Position numbers and translations under genes: made by a program. DNA of 64,000 nucleotides, taken from the NCBI GenBank assembly GCA_905221605.1, contig CAJNDS010000164.1, forward strand, positions 124,001 to 188,000, in the 5' to 3' direction. Positions 11,840-23,800 of the stretch are shown here, one piece after another. The notes beneath the pieces were generated by a model, which saw only the letters and a list, made by a program, of their open reading frames with translations, was not told the origin of the DNA and did not search any database. Every line of letters begins with the position of its first letter. The stretch's first letter is position 1. The stretch comes from Symbiodinium natans. Taxonomy: Eukaryota > Sar > Dinophyceae > Suessiales > Symbiodiniaceae.

Positions 11840-12350
11840 GGAGAGCCCAAAAGGTTCCTCAATGGCCTGGGAGCTTCTGCCAAAGAAGCACCAAAAAGGC
11901 TCAGAAATGGGTGAGGAGGCTCAGGAATGGTCTGGGGGGAGCCCAAAAACGCGGAGAAATGGTCAGGGGGAAGCCCAGAAACCTAAGATGGAGGAGCCCA
12001 AAAAGCCCAGAAAAGGCTCAGGAATGGTCTGGGAGAAGGCCCAGAAAGAGCCCAAGGCTCAAAAATGGTCTGGGGAGCCCAAAAAGGCTCGAAACGGTCG
12101 ATTTTTTGGTGGGGGCCCGGGTTGCACGAAGCCCAAGAAAGCTCAGAAATGGTCGGGAAGAGCAGAAAAAAAGCTCAGAAATGGTCTGGGAGAAGCCCAA
12201 AAGGCTGAGGAATGGTCTGGAGCTCAGAAATGCTCAGAAAGGGTCTGAGCCAAGCCCAAAAAAGCTGGCAGAAGGCCAAAGAGGCTCAAAAATCAAAGCT
12301 CCGAACTGGTCTGGGAGAAAAGCTGGGAGAAGCCCAAGAAATGGTCTGGG
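11840..12350 (+). repeat. about 30-bp minisatellite (GCCCAAAAAGGCTCAGAAATGGTCTGG-like)
   Basis: Irregular units of 25-35 bases. A 302-codon + frame (11698-12606) spans it and translates to imperfect AQK/W-rich repeats; treated as non-coding. Confidence 0.9.
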
Positions 12351-12449
12351 AAGCCCAAATTGCTCAGTTTTGGTCCGGAAAAGGGAAAAACGGTCGGAAA
12401 TGGTCCGGGAAAAGCAAGCCCCGCAAAGGTTCCGGGGCGGTCTGAGCCT

Positions 12450-12605
12450 GGCAATGGTCTTGAGGGGGGGGCCCCAAGGTTGCACCAGCAAATCTGGTGG
12501 GGGGGCCGGGTTGCACGAGCAACGGTCCTTGGGGGGGGGCCAGGTTGCACCAGCAACGGTCCTTGGGGGGGGGCCAGGTTGCACCAGCAAAAGGTCTTGG
12601 GTTTA
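12450..12605 (+). repeat. about 38-bp tandem repeat
   Basis: Four units of GGCCAGGTTGCACCAGCAAC plus GGTCCTTGGGGGGG. Confidence 0.9.
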
Positions 12606-12692
12606 GGGTCTTTACCTTTGACACTCAAAGGCTCGACCGCCTTGACGGCCAGTGTGGGCCTTACCTTGCCTTGGAGCGTCCAGCAGCCCCAG

Positions 12693-12724
12693 CTTTACCT
12701 GGGCTGCACGTTCAGTGCTCTCAG
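12693..12724 (+). CDS. candidate small exon
   Basis: Between CCCCAG and GTCGCT; reads LYLGCTFSAL. Weak evidence. Confidence 0.25.
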
Positions 12725-13023
12725 GTCGCTCGCGAAGCTCGGACGGCTTCGGGCTCTCAAGTGTTGGTAGCGAGCCCTCAGCAAAGACTTTAGGGTTTCG
12801 GACTCAAGGTTTAAAAGTTTGAGGTCTTAAAGTTTCAGGATTTTGGGTTGAGAGGTTCAGGTTCAGGGTTCGAAGGTTTAGGGCTTAGGGCTCAGCATCT
12901 TCGGATTCGGGCCCTAAACCCTAAACCCCCAAACCCCAAACCCCCAACCCCAAACCCCAAACCCCAAACCCCAAACCCCAAACCCCAAACCACTTTGGAG
13001 CTGTCTAGCCTTGGCAGCTCCAG

Positions 13024-13074
13024 GCTGCAAGAGGAGTTCGACCGAGAGGCCGCAGCGAAGGAGTTCCCGGAGGG
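13024..13074 (+). CDS. exon upstream of RING1, charged helix
   Basis: Frame with one leading base reads LQEEFDREAAAKEFPE, a charged, probably coiled-coil helix. The acceptor is CTCCAG. Two ends are possible: a GT donor after 13074, or a GC donor after GAC CGA GAG near 13050, which would join in phase 0 to the RING1 exon. A (CCCTAAA/CCCCAAA)n array lies immediately upstream. Confidence 0.5.
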
Positions 13075-16000
13075 GTCGACTTGGGAATAGGCTTCCAAAA
13101 ATCTTCCGGGGTTTTTTAAGGGTTACTCCTATAACTTATGTAACCCTATGTATAATTACTCTCAGCCCTGTTTAGGGTTACTCCTATAGCTTCCTTCACC
13201 CTATGTAATAATCACTCTAAGCCCTCTTTTTCGGGACACATCCATAGCTTGTACTATGATCCTCTGTATACCCCAAACCCTGATCTTGAGCTTCATCGCA
13301 GGAAGCCAAGGAGCAGTTCGAATGCCCCATCTGCTTCGGCGACTTTACCTTGTCTGAGGGAGCACCTCGGCGGAATACGACTTGGTAGCCCAGTGGTACC
13401 ACTTCCTTCTTTTTTTTTTTTGGGGGGGGTGGGGGGGGGTTGGGGGGGGGGGGGGGGTTGGTTGGGGGTTGGGGGGGGGGGGGGTTGGGGGGGGGGGGGG
13501 TGGGGGGAGGGGGGGGGTTGGGGGGGGAGGGGGGGGTAGTTGGGGGGGGGGTTGGGGGGGGGGGGGGGTTGGGGGGGGTTGGGGGGGGGGGGGTTGGGGG
13601 GGGGGGGGGGGGGGTTGGGGGGGGGGGGGGTGGGGGGGGGGGGGGGGGGAGTGGGGGGTGGTTGGGGGGGGGGGAGGTGGGGAGGGGTGGGGGGGTGGGG
13701 GGAGGGGGGGTGCGAGGGGGGGGAACCCTAATCCCTGAACTCAAAAAAGGGTACCGTTAATGTTTTACTGGGCTACCAAGACGAGGGTGAAAGCCTTCTT
13801 CGCATCATGGCAAGCTTAGGATCATTCTGAGGGAGGTCGCTCCACCGGGCATTTGGCTTTGGCCAAAGAGGATTTGAGAAGCTCTTGGTGTTAAGGGCTT
13901 ACAGAGTCTTCTTGTGTAGGGTTTAGGGTTTAGGGTTTAGGGTTTAGGGTTTAGGGTTTAGGGTTTAGGGTTTAGGGTTTAGGGTTTAGGGTTTAGGGTT
14001 TAGGGTTTAGGGTTTAGGGTTTAGGGTTAGGGGTTTGCGGCAATCTCCAAGACTTCAACAAGCCCTAGGCCCTGAGCCTTCTCCCTGCCAAGGTCAGCTT
14101 GGATTGCCCCGGGCTCAGCTAAGTTGTTTGTCGAATGCCCCTCTGGTTATTAGTAGGGAATGAGGGACTCAGGTACCTCATATTCCCCACACCCTTTAAG
14201 GCACATAAGGTACCTCATTCCCGCATTCCCTACTAAGAACCAGCGCCATGCTGTGCGCGCAATGGTCTCGTTCGACAATCCCAAATGGTAACGGCTTGCA
14301 CGATTAAAATCAAAGAGGTGACTCGGGAAAGTGGCAACTTGTATGCACCAGTCACATGGCATGCCAAACCTTGAAACCTCAAGCCTAAACCCTGCCCAAC
14401 CGAGGGTCGGAGTCACAGCCCTGTCGCGCGTTTGGGAAGTCGGTAGCTTTTTACGACGAGTGTCGAGAGCTGAGACACTAGGCCTGAAAACCGTGTTATG
14501 AAATCCTAAGCCTGACCAAGAGGTTTAGGTTCCCTTATACGGGAAGGAGCGTGAATCTGGGCACACCACGACACACGTCCCGTGTGGTCGTGTTGGCAGA
14601 GCATGTCAGGCTTGAGTCCCTAAATCCTAAATCTGGCACTTCACACTATAGGGCTTGGGGTAGTTAATATTACTGAAGTTCTTCTAGGTGTTGGGGATTC
14701 TGGGCTGTTTGAGGTATACATAGGGGTTGCGGGTTGTTCTTGTTATGGTTTAATTTACAGCACCTTCCTTAAATATGCTCTTCCGGAAAACTTCTGAGTG
14801 GAACAGGGTCGCGGCTTTCATACATAAAGGCCATCCATCCGGAGATGGAGAGATCCTGAAACCCACCGTCCGGTAACATGAGCGAGGGCAAAAACATCAA
14901 CGGTGTGCTTGGGGACACCTGTTTAGGGTTTCGGGTTTAGGGTTTAGGGTTTAGGGTTTGGGGTTTAGGATTTAGGGTTTAGGGTTATACCCGTATAGAC
15001 GAGCCCGAGGCTCTAGATAGTTGAAGGCATTTTCTTGCTTGCTGGCGATTGGGTTGAGGGTTGAGGGCCTCGCTCGACGAACACCTGCCAGCCAAGGAAA
15101 TAACGTGCTAGATGAGAAAACCTAGACTGTACTTTGCCTTAACCCAAACATTCCCTGAACCCCAAACGCTATACTCCAAGGAGAATGCAATCACGTTCTT
15201 CGCCCTAATCATGCCCAAAAACCAAACTTAACCCATCTTACTGAACCTCTACCCTAAAAAGACAATCAAAGCCGAATCATACCCTTAACCCAACTCAACC
15301 CATCTTAATGAACCCAAAACCCTAGTGAAACCCCAGTGATACGTCAAATCCATCTGAACCCACCTTGATCAACCCTAAAACCCTGGTGAAACCCTGAACA
15401 AACCCTTAACCCATCACCCCAAACCCCAAACCCCAAACCCCAAACCCTAAACCCTAAACCCTAAACCCTAAACCCTAAACCCTAAACCCTAAACCCTAAA
15501 CCCTAAACCCTAAACCCTAAACCCTAAACCTTCGCTTCCAGGCAATCACGTCCTTTGCTGCGACTGCTTCCGCAACTTTCTCGAGGCCACGGGCTGATGC
15601 GGCTCCTTGAAATGAGGGGTTTAGGGTTTAGGGTTTAGGGTTTAGGGTTTAGGGTTTAGGGTTTAGGGTTTAGGGTTTAGGACCAGCACCACTGAATTCA
15701 CGAATGGGGCCGTAAACAACATGAGGCTCGCACAGGAATAGTCCTGAATTAAGGGGTGTCAAACACGCGAAGTCGCCTGAGTCACCAGACCGGATGTTCA
15801 AGGCAGCCAACAGTACTTGTGGGACTTGCCGGAATTGGTGTAGGTAGTACAATCAGAGGCTTTCAGGGTTTAAGAGTTCAGGATTCCGAGTTTTGAAGGT
15901 CCATCCGAGGTTTAGGGCTTAGGGCTTAGGGAAGCTGCAACATGCCTAGATTCCAGCTAACCCTAAACCCTAAACCCTAAACCCTAAACCTAGGTTTTTT

Positions 16001-19000
16001 CTGATCTCTTGGATGTTGGGTGAAGTCAGGATTCTCCGCGGGGGAGGAGGGAGGCGGCTTGCGACTGCGCAGTGCATTGAAGTAAGCGGGGGTTGAGCAG
16101 CTCATACGCGATGTTTCTGTCTTAGGGTTTAGGGTTTAGCGTTTAGGGTTTAGGCTTTAGGGTGGGTAAGGGATATGGGCCCTTAACCTGGTCCCCTACC
16201 TTCTTTATGGCCCTTGGGTTGTATAGGGATGGATAAGGGGTATATAAGGGTCCCCATATAAGGGCCCATACTAAGGGACCATGTCACTACTCTAAGGAAG
16301 CAGCTAGGTTTTCTGGGCCGGACTTCACATGCAAGTTGCAAGGTGTTTCTGAGTACCTCAAGGGCTGACGCTCGCAGCTGCCGCATGGTCAAGTCGACAT
16401 CATATGCTAGGTATACGGCAGCAAGAGGCAAGATCGACAGCGACACCCGAAATAACACAAACAACGCAGCTATCTGCGACTATGGACCATCAACAGCAGC
16501 AAGCACCACAAGGATAATTACTCGACTGAGCGCGAAACCCGAATATTAACAAACCCGAACATTACCGCATACGAAGCAACAGACGAAGCATCAGCGCTGC
16601 CGCCACACAGGTGCAGATCAGGGAGAAGTGCGTCTCGGAGCAGGAGCGTCACTGGTTTGGGGTTTAGAGTGGATTTCTTGTTTAGGGCTTTGGGTCGGGA
16701 TGTTCCCCCCCGTTGGGGGGGGGGGGGGGTGGGGGGGTTCTATAATCCCTATGAAGGGCTGGTAGTATATGGGGCGGGGGGGAACATCCCAAGTTGTGGG
16801 TCTAATTGTTCAAGACGGTGGCGCGCTTCTTTAGTACCCAAAAAGGGACCAAGAAGAAAGACAGAAAGACGCCCCCCATAGATGGCTGCTGGTACCAAAC
16901 AAGAACTGCCAAGATGCACTAAATGGTCCCTGATACCAGAATGCTGGGTGGGCCCTTGGGATATTGTGTGCTTTCCCTGATTGGGCTGAAGAGCATCATA
17001 TTCACGAATATGTTTCAGAGGGTTTAAGGGTTTAAGGGGCCAACCTAGATATAGCCTCAAAGTAGTAGCCCTCCAAGTAGTCGCCCTATGCACCCCCCCC
17101 TAGAAGGGATTCCCTCTTGTGCCCCTTAGCTCGTTGGATCGCAGTCGCAGTGGCATCCCAAAATAGCCGCCCCTCCTTGGGTGCATGACAAGTACACGTC
17201 TCTGTCTACGTACAGTAGTTTGAGAGAGGGTGGGGAGGATTAAGATTCTGGGATGAAGGGTTTAGGGCTACGGCTCAGACCCTAAACCCTATAAACCCCA
17301 TAAACCCTACAAACCCTATATAAACCCTGTAAACCCTCCAAACCCTATAAATCCTATAAACCCTATAAACCCTATAATAAACCCTTTGAACCCTTTAGCC
17401 TCTAAAAACCCTATAACCCCTACACCCTATGAACCCTATGACCCTATAGACCCTATAAACCCCTATAAGCCCTAAAAACCCAGAACGAAGGAGCTTCCCT
17501 ATAAACCCTTTAAACCCTGTAAACCCTATAACCCTATAAGCCCAAAATCCCAGAACGAAGGAGCTTCACTGCCCCATGCCCAAGTGCTCCTGCCCTGTCA
17601 GCGAGCATCAGGTGCCAATTTTTTTTTTTTGGGGGGGGGGGGGGGGCAAGGGGGTTGGGACCCACCAGCTGCAATTGTTAGGGTTCAGGGTTTAGGGTTC
17701 AGGGTTCAGGGTTAGGGTTTAGGGTCTTTAGGGCTTAGGGTTTACGGTTTAGGGTTTGGGTTTAGGGTTTAGGGTTGGGCAGGCCCTCCCCTAAACCCTA
17801 AACCCTAAACCCTAAACCCTAAACCCTAAACCCTAAACCCTAAACCCTAAACCCTAAACCCTAAACCCTAAACCCTAAACCCTAAACCCTAAACCCCCAG
17901 TCTTGGAAGGTGCGCGGCGCTGTTGAAGACAGCGATCTCTGGAGCCGCTTCCTCGAAACGCGCGCGGAACTCTACAGGACGCGGGGTTTAGGGTTTGGGG
18001 TTTCGGGATTAGGGTTTAGGGTTTATGGTTTAGGGATTAGGGTTTAGGGTTTGGGGTTTAGGGTTTAGGGTTTGGGGTTTAGGGTTAGGGATTAGGGTTT
18101 AGGGTTTAGGGTTTAGGGTTTAGGGTTTAGTGGCGGAAGGGCTTGGGGCCTTTCGAGGCTGAGGGGTTTAGGGCTCAGGGCGGCTTTGGGGTTGAAGGTT
18201 TTGGGTGGTTCTGGGGTTTCGGGGGTTGGGGTTTAAGGCCTAGGGCACTCCATGATTCATGATCCCTCCCAAAGCTTCGACCTCATTTAGTGTTAGACAT
18301 TCCTGTTGTTCTCGTGCATGAACATCTAGACCGCTTCATGGAAGTGGAGAAGGGGAGGTTCATAGGTTCAAGTTTAAGAGGGTCCTGGGTTACTGCAATT
18401 CTTCATCGTTTCTGTTAAAGAGTTACCAAGGAGCTCTTGCCAAAGAAACAGTTGGATTCCTCTAGAAAGCTAAGGGGCTCGATTTGGGATCTTCATTTCA
18501 TTAAGGAATATATTCCTTGAAATATACAGGGATCCTTTGTACGGTTTAAGGGCTCTTTGGGGGTGTTAGGATTTGGGGTCTCCAGTCAGCAATGTGGAGC
18601 CACTAACCCCAGAATTCAGGGGCAATTGCCTGCCTTGTGAGTGCAATGACCGAATAGACTTTTTCAAGTTCCATGGGCCCGAATCAGGGTTAGGGTTTAA
18701 GGGTTTAGGGGTTTTACGGGTTAATCTCTACAATAAGACCTTGTTCACCCCCTGCAAATTCGAATTTGGTATAGTGGCCCCCCTAAACCCACCCCCTAGC
18801 TCTCAACCTAAACCCTCAACCCTACACCCTAAACCCTAAACCCTAATTTGGTTTTAGGGCTTAGGGTTTAAGGGTTTACTCCCAGCTCTCTCTCTGCACG
18901 CCAGGCCAGACTGCCCCAACGAGAGGAAGTGCACATGCCCCTGTGGCGAGGTTCGCGGGGTTTGGTTGCTTCCTTGTTTTGGGGGCTTAAAGCCCAGAAC

Positions 19001-20763
19001 TGTTAGTATACGTAGGGGGGAACATCCTAGTATATTCCTTACTTAAGGGGTAATTAGTGGACTCTAGTTCAGGGGTGATTATGCCCTAAACCCCAAACCC
19101 TAAATCCTAAACCCTCAATTAAGGGGTAACTATACCCTAAACCCCAACCCTAAACCCTAAACCCCAAACCCCAAACCCCAAACCCTAAACCCTAAACCCT
19201 AAACCCTAAACCCTAAAGGACTCATTGGATTCCTTGCATGTGGATTCCTTGCATGTGGATTCCTTGCATGTGGAGCGATTAAGACTCACCGCGATTGCGT
19301 TTGCCATGCTGTCTTGCAGCGCTTTGTGCGAGAAAGCAGGTTTAGGGTTTAGGGATTAGGGTTTAGGGCTTAGGACTTCGCGTTTAGGGTTTAGTACTTA
19401 GCCACTCCTGATTTTGTAGAGGAGCTATCGCAGTGAGGCTTAGCCTGTGTACTCCTTGGTTGTTAACATTTGTTCATTTTGCAAGACCATACCAAACCCC
19501 CCCCCCCACCCGGGCTGCACGATTCTTTAAGTTGAAGTACCCAGGCCGGCATGGGCCTCCTTCGTTGCCCAACAGGGCCCTCAATACCCCTTAAGTAGAG
19601 AATAGGGTTAAGGGTGCGGTGAAGGTTAGAGTTTTCGGGTAGGGTTTAGGGTTTAGGGGGTTTAAGTTTTATGTACCTTGAACCATACCGGGACCCTTAT
19701 CATGATTTAAGGTCCATTGCTTATTTAGAGGGTATTGGGCCAACATCTATACGGAATCTGTTCCAACCGATGTCGAAAAGAGACCGCGCTTGTACAAACA
19801 ACCAAACGTGCAAACCACCGGATGGTGCAACTGCCAAGAGTGGGAGAGGTGCAGAGTCTGGTGTTGCAATTGGGCGATTTCAGTAGGGATTAGGGGTTAG
19901 GGTGTAGGTTTATAATTTTTTGGGGCATCCCAGTAGACCCAACGATCTGAGACAGGTGATCATCGTCGAAACCGTCCCATCCTTAGCAGCGCCATTGTCG
20001 GCGCATCTCTTCGGGAGAGATTTGGTGGCGAACGTTTGCGGCGGCAGCTCTCCTGGTCGAAGTTAAGGCCCAAAATGAACTCCGCAAAGGTTTAAGCCGT
20101 ATGCCGTATGCCTTGACTAGAGGGGATCAAGTGTTGAGCTCGTTGGAAGTCGTCCACTGTGACGAGATGCGTGGAGCTAGCTAATCAGGCGAGAGCTGCC
20201 GTCGGTACAATGTACTTTGTCTTGTTCCGAGAACACAACTCTTTCATCGGGGCCTTTCAACCTCACTCGCGACAGGTTTGTGCCTCGAGATCCAGAGAGC
20301 CTTTGTCGAGAGCAAAACAAGACAAGTTGAACCTTTTGGGGTATACCTAATCCGACCATAACTGAAAGGTTGGCCTTTTTTGGCCCAGGGTACTCAGCTC
20401 CTTTCGAAACCAGGGTTGCCGGGGGGCTATCTGCGCAGTCGAATGTAGGACATGCGCATTGCTCTTCGTGCTTGGCCTGTATGCTGACAGGGGACCAAAT
20501 AGCAGACCATAGCTTGGAGACCTGCTCTTGTGATATTGGGTAACATACGGCCAATCCCCGGAAAATTTGTTCCTTCAGGCTTACCCTAAACATCAGGGCC
20601 CCTACTTTGATACCTTCCCCAAAAAAAGGGCCCCCGACTTCGGGGCAACCTGTCATGCTTAGTTGGCCCGACACTGGAGGTTGAGGACGAAGGCTTCGTG
20701 ACCTGCCCCTCCTGTAAAGAGAAGGCAAGGTGGCTGACGGTGCCAAGAACGGTTGGGGGGAGT

Positions 20764-20821
<58 letters not shown>

Positions 20822-23800
20822 GAGGATGTTCTGGACTTTGTGGGGGATCCTTGCAAAGAGATGATGCTGTACTTGTGGTCTGAAGAGGTTGTCCCTACCT
20901 TCAGGGAGCACTCACATCCTACAGGGGAACATGACACCCACGAGCGTGGAGCATTGAGAGCGCGAGCACAGGCATAGAAGCCACGGTAGCGTAGCAAGAC
21001 GCGTGAGCCCCAAACCCTAAACCCCAAACCCCAAACCCCAAACCCCAAACCCCAAACCCTAAACCCTAAACCCTAAACCCGGAAGCAGCCTGGCAGGTCT
21101 GCCACAAGTGCCAGGAGAGGCACGAAGGATCCAGCTGCGCAGCTTACTGGCGCTGGCGAAAGGACCCCCCTCTCTTCATCGTCGATGCTTGGCACACCAA
21201 GAACTTTGTTCATTGGACTTACTAACCAGTTATAATTGTACTTATAACCCTACTTACCAAGTATGATTGTCCTAAACAACTGTCAATATCATCCTCGTCT
21301 ATCCCCTGTATAGGCAATACAATCTACCCAAGCTCCACTTCTGATTTGATTGTATGTTAGTTAGTGAATCTTGAGACGTCAAGACACCCGCTGCTTTAAC
21401 ATGCTGAAGGTAGACGAAGCGGTTCTTCACCAAGTCAAGCGTGTGCAGTTCCGTTGCGGACCCTCTGGCTGTCCCCCGCCTCTTCAGCACCAGGAGAACG
21501 ACACTTCGGACCAGGCTTTTCAAGATCTCATGCCACACCGACTTGTCATTGCTTAGTTGCAGTGTAGGTACCTTTGACATTTTTGGGGTAATCGAATCCC
21601 CTTGCAATCCCAAAGGTTAACCTTTAGTTCTCCTAGGTACTGGACACTAGGATTGTGGGTCACGAGCTTCGGGGACCAGGTCCTAGGCCAGTACAACTTG
21701 GTGCAAAAGGCGAAGGCACATGGCTTGCTTCAACACGTACACAGGTGTTCTACAACGGATTCTGTTCAGCTAGCTTTTAACAGAGCTTTCCAGCCTGGGA
21801 TGCCCAGCAAGCTTTCTCCTCTGCTCCCACCCCCCCAATCCGAAATCCCAACGATTCGCGGCCAGGTCCAGCGAAGGCCGTCGCGAGGGGACCGGGGGAA
21901 TGTGCGCTTAGTACGGAGGAAGGGTTTTTTTTCTTGTTGCGAGTTCATGTTTTCGACTACAAACTTCCCAGATGTAGACAGACTTTGGGTTCTGGACCCA
22001 AGCACGCCATGCTTGCTTGTTCAGTTTCCCGAAGCCGCTCCTGCAACCCAGAAGGAGCAGCGGAAAACCCAGAAGTCTCAAACCTGAGCTGCTGATGTCC
22101 CTAAACCCTAAAGCGGGAATCCCCAAACCCTATAGCCACTTTGGGTGTGAAATGAGCGTCTTTGTGAGGGTTGAAGGTTTAGGGTTTAGGGTTTAGGGTT
22201 AAGGTTTTAGGGTTTAGGGTTTAGGGTTTAGGGTTTAGGGAACCCTGGACCGGAGGCTGGCGAGAGTGCCCGGTGTGCCGTGCTTGAGCCCTAGGTGTCT
22301 CGCGCAGTAGCACCATATTACTTCGGAATGCTCTGGGGGTTGCATGGGCCCTTCATATGGTCCCTTGCCCAAAGAGCCCCATACCCCTTAATGAAGGAAT
22401 ATTCCTTAAATCATACTAAGGATCCCTATATGGTTTGAGGAATATTTGCTTAATTAAGGGGTTTTGGGCTCTCTCGGTGCCTCCCTTACAGGGTTCTGAT
22501 GTATGGGCCCTTCGTTTGTATAGGGTATATGCGGGGTGTAGGGGTCCCCATTTAAGGGCCAAATATGAAGGGCCCATGCAACTACCCTTAGAAATGCGGT
22601 TCATGAGTTGGGATGTCCCCCCTTATACTAACAGCTCTTGAATAGGGATTCTAGCAACCCCCCTATCATAAGGACTGCTAGTATCAGGGGGAACATCAGA
22701 GTTCATGAGATGTTAGAAGCAGGGTTAGCAGAACCCTAAGCAAGGAAATCAGTACAGGTACGATACTTAGAACCCTACCTGTACTACCCGAAAACCTAAG
22801 CCCTAAACCCTTAAACCCTACCAGTCAATACGCAAGCTTACTAAACAGGCAGGCAGATGAGGCCCACATCCCTCCCGCCGCCCTCCGCACTTGGTCTCGC
22901 AAGCTCACAGATTTCGAGACCTGCAAGTTTAGAAGTTTAGGGTTTTAGGGTTTTGGGGTTTTAGGGTTTTAAGGTTTTAGGGTTTTGGGGTTTTAGGGTT
23001 ATGGGGTTTAGGGTGTTCGGGTTTAGGGTTTAGGGGGTTAAGGGTTTTAGGGTTTTAGGGTTTAGGGTTCATTAACTCCCCCTATGAACCGGCCCTGGAA
23101 CACTGTTCTTGTTGTGTTGATGAGCAGCACAAACAGTACTGTAACCACGCGTGTGACCTTTCCTGCTTCGACTGCTACGAGTCGGGTTACTTTTCAGAAA
23201 AGTCCGAAACAACCCCTAAACCCCAAACCCTGAACCCTGAACCTTGAACCCTACACCCGGTAAAACGCCGCAAGGCCCCGTGCTCTCGGTCGAGCGGTTG
23301 CAACTACATGCGGCTCGACTTATCTCAGCGCTCAGTCTTTATATTATCCCCCCCTGAACCAAGGAGCATATCAGGGTTCAGGGTTTAGGGCTTAGGGTTT
23401 AAGGTTTAGGGCTCGACATGAAGCTAAGGGCTATACCTTAAAGCATAGCAAGGCTAAGGAATACGTATCCCCAAACCCGAAACCCTAAACCTAAACCCTA
23501 GGGTTTGAGGTGCATTCCTCAATTAAGGGTTGCTGGGCTCTCTGGGTCACCACGTTGTGATGGTTGCAACCAGCGCGCTGCCTTGACCGTGTTTGGAAGT
23601 TGAAGCGCCGCGGTTTAGGGTTTAGGGTTTAGGGCTTAGGGCTTAGGGCTTAGGGCTTAGGGCTTAGTGCTTAGGGCTTAGGGCTTAGGGCTTAGGATTT
23701 TTTAGGGTTTAGGGTTAAGGGGAGCCCTGCCTTCTCCGGCATTTGCCCCCGCTTTTCAGGTGCGTTCCCTTCAGGGCTGACACGACCCTCTGGGCAGAAG

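Noticed and set aside
11698-12606. 302-codon ORF
   Set aside because: Read-through of a minisatellite lacking stops; no independent coding evidence.
13217-13744. Poly-proline / poly-glycine frames over the G tract
   Set aside because: Direct translation of a homopolymer-like sequence in an intronic element; no codon signal.
16611-16660. RBR exon (VQIREKCVSEQERHW)
   Set aside because: Good acceptor, but the exons at 16030 and 17554 join each other in exact phase without it.
20177-20911. 244-codon minus-strand ORF
   Set aside because: Spans the G55 run (poly-Pro) and lies antisense in an RBR intron; flanks show no family motif.
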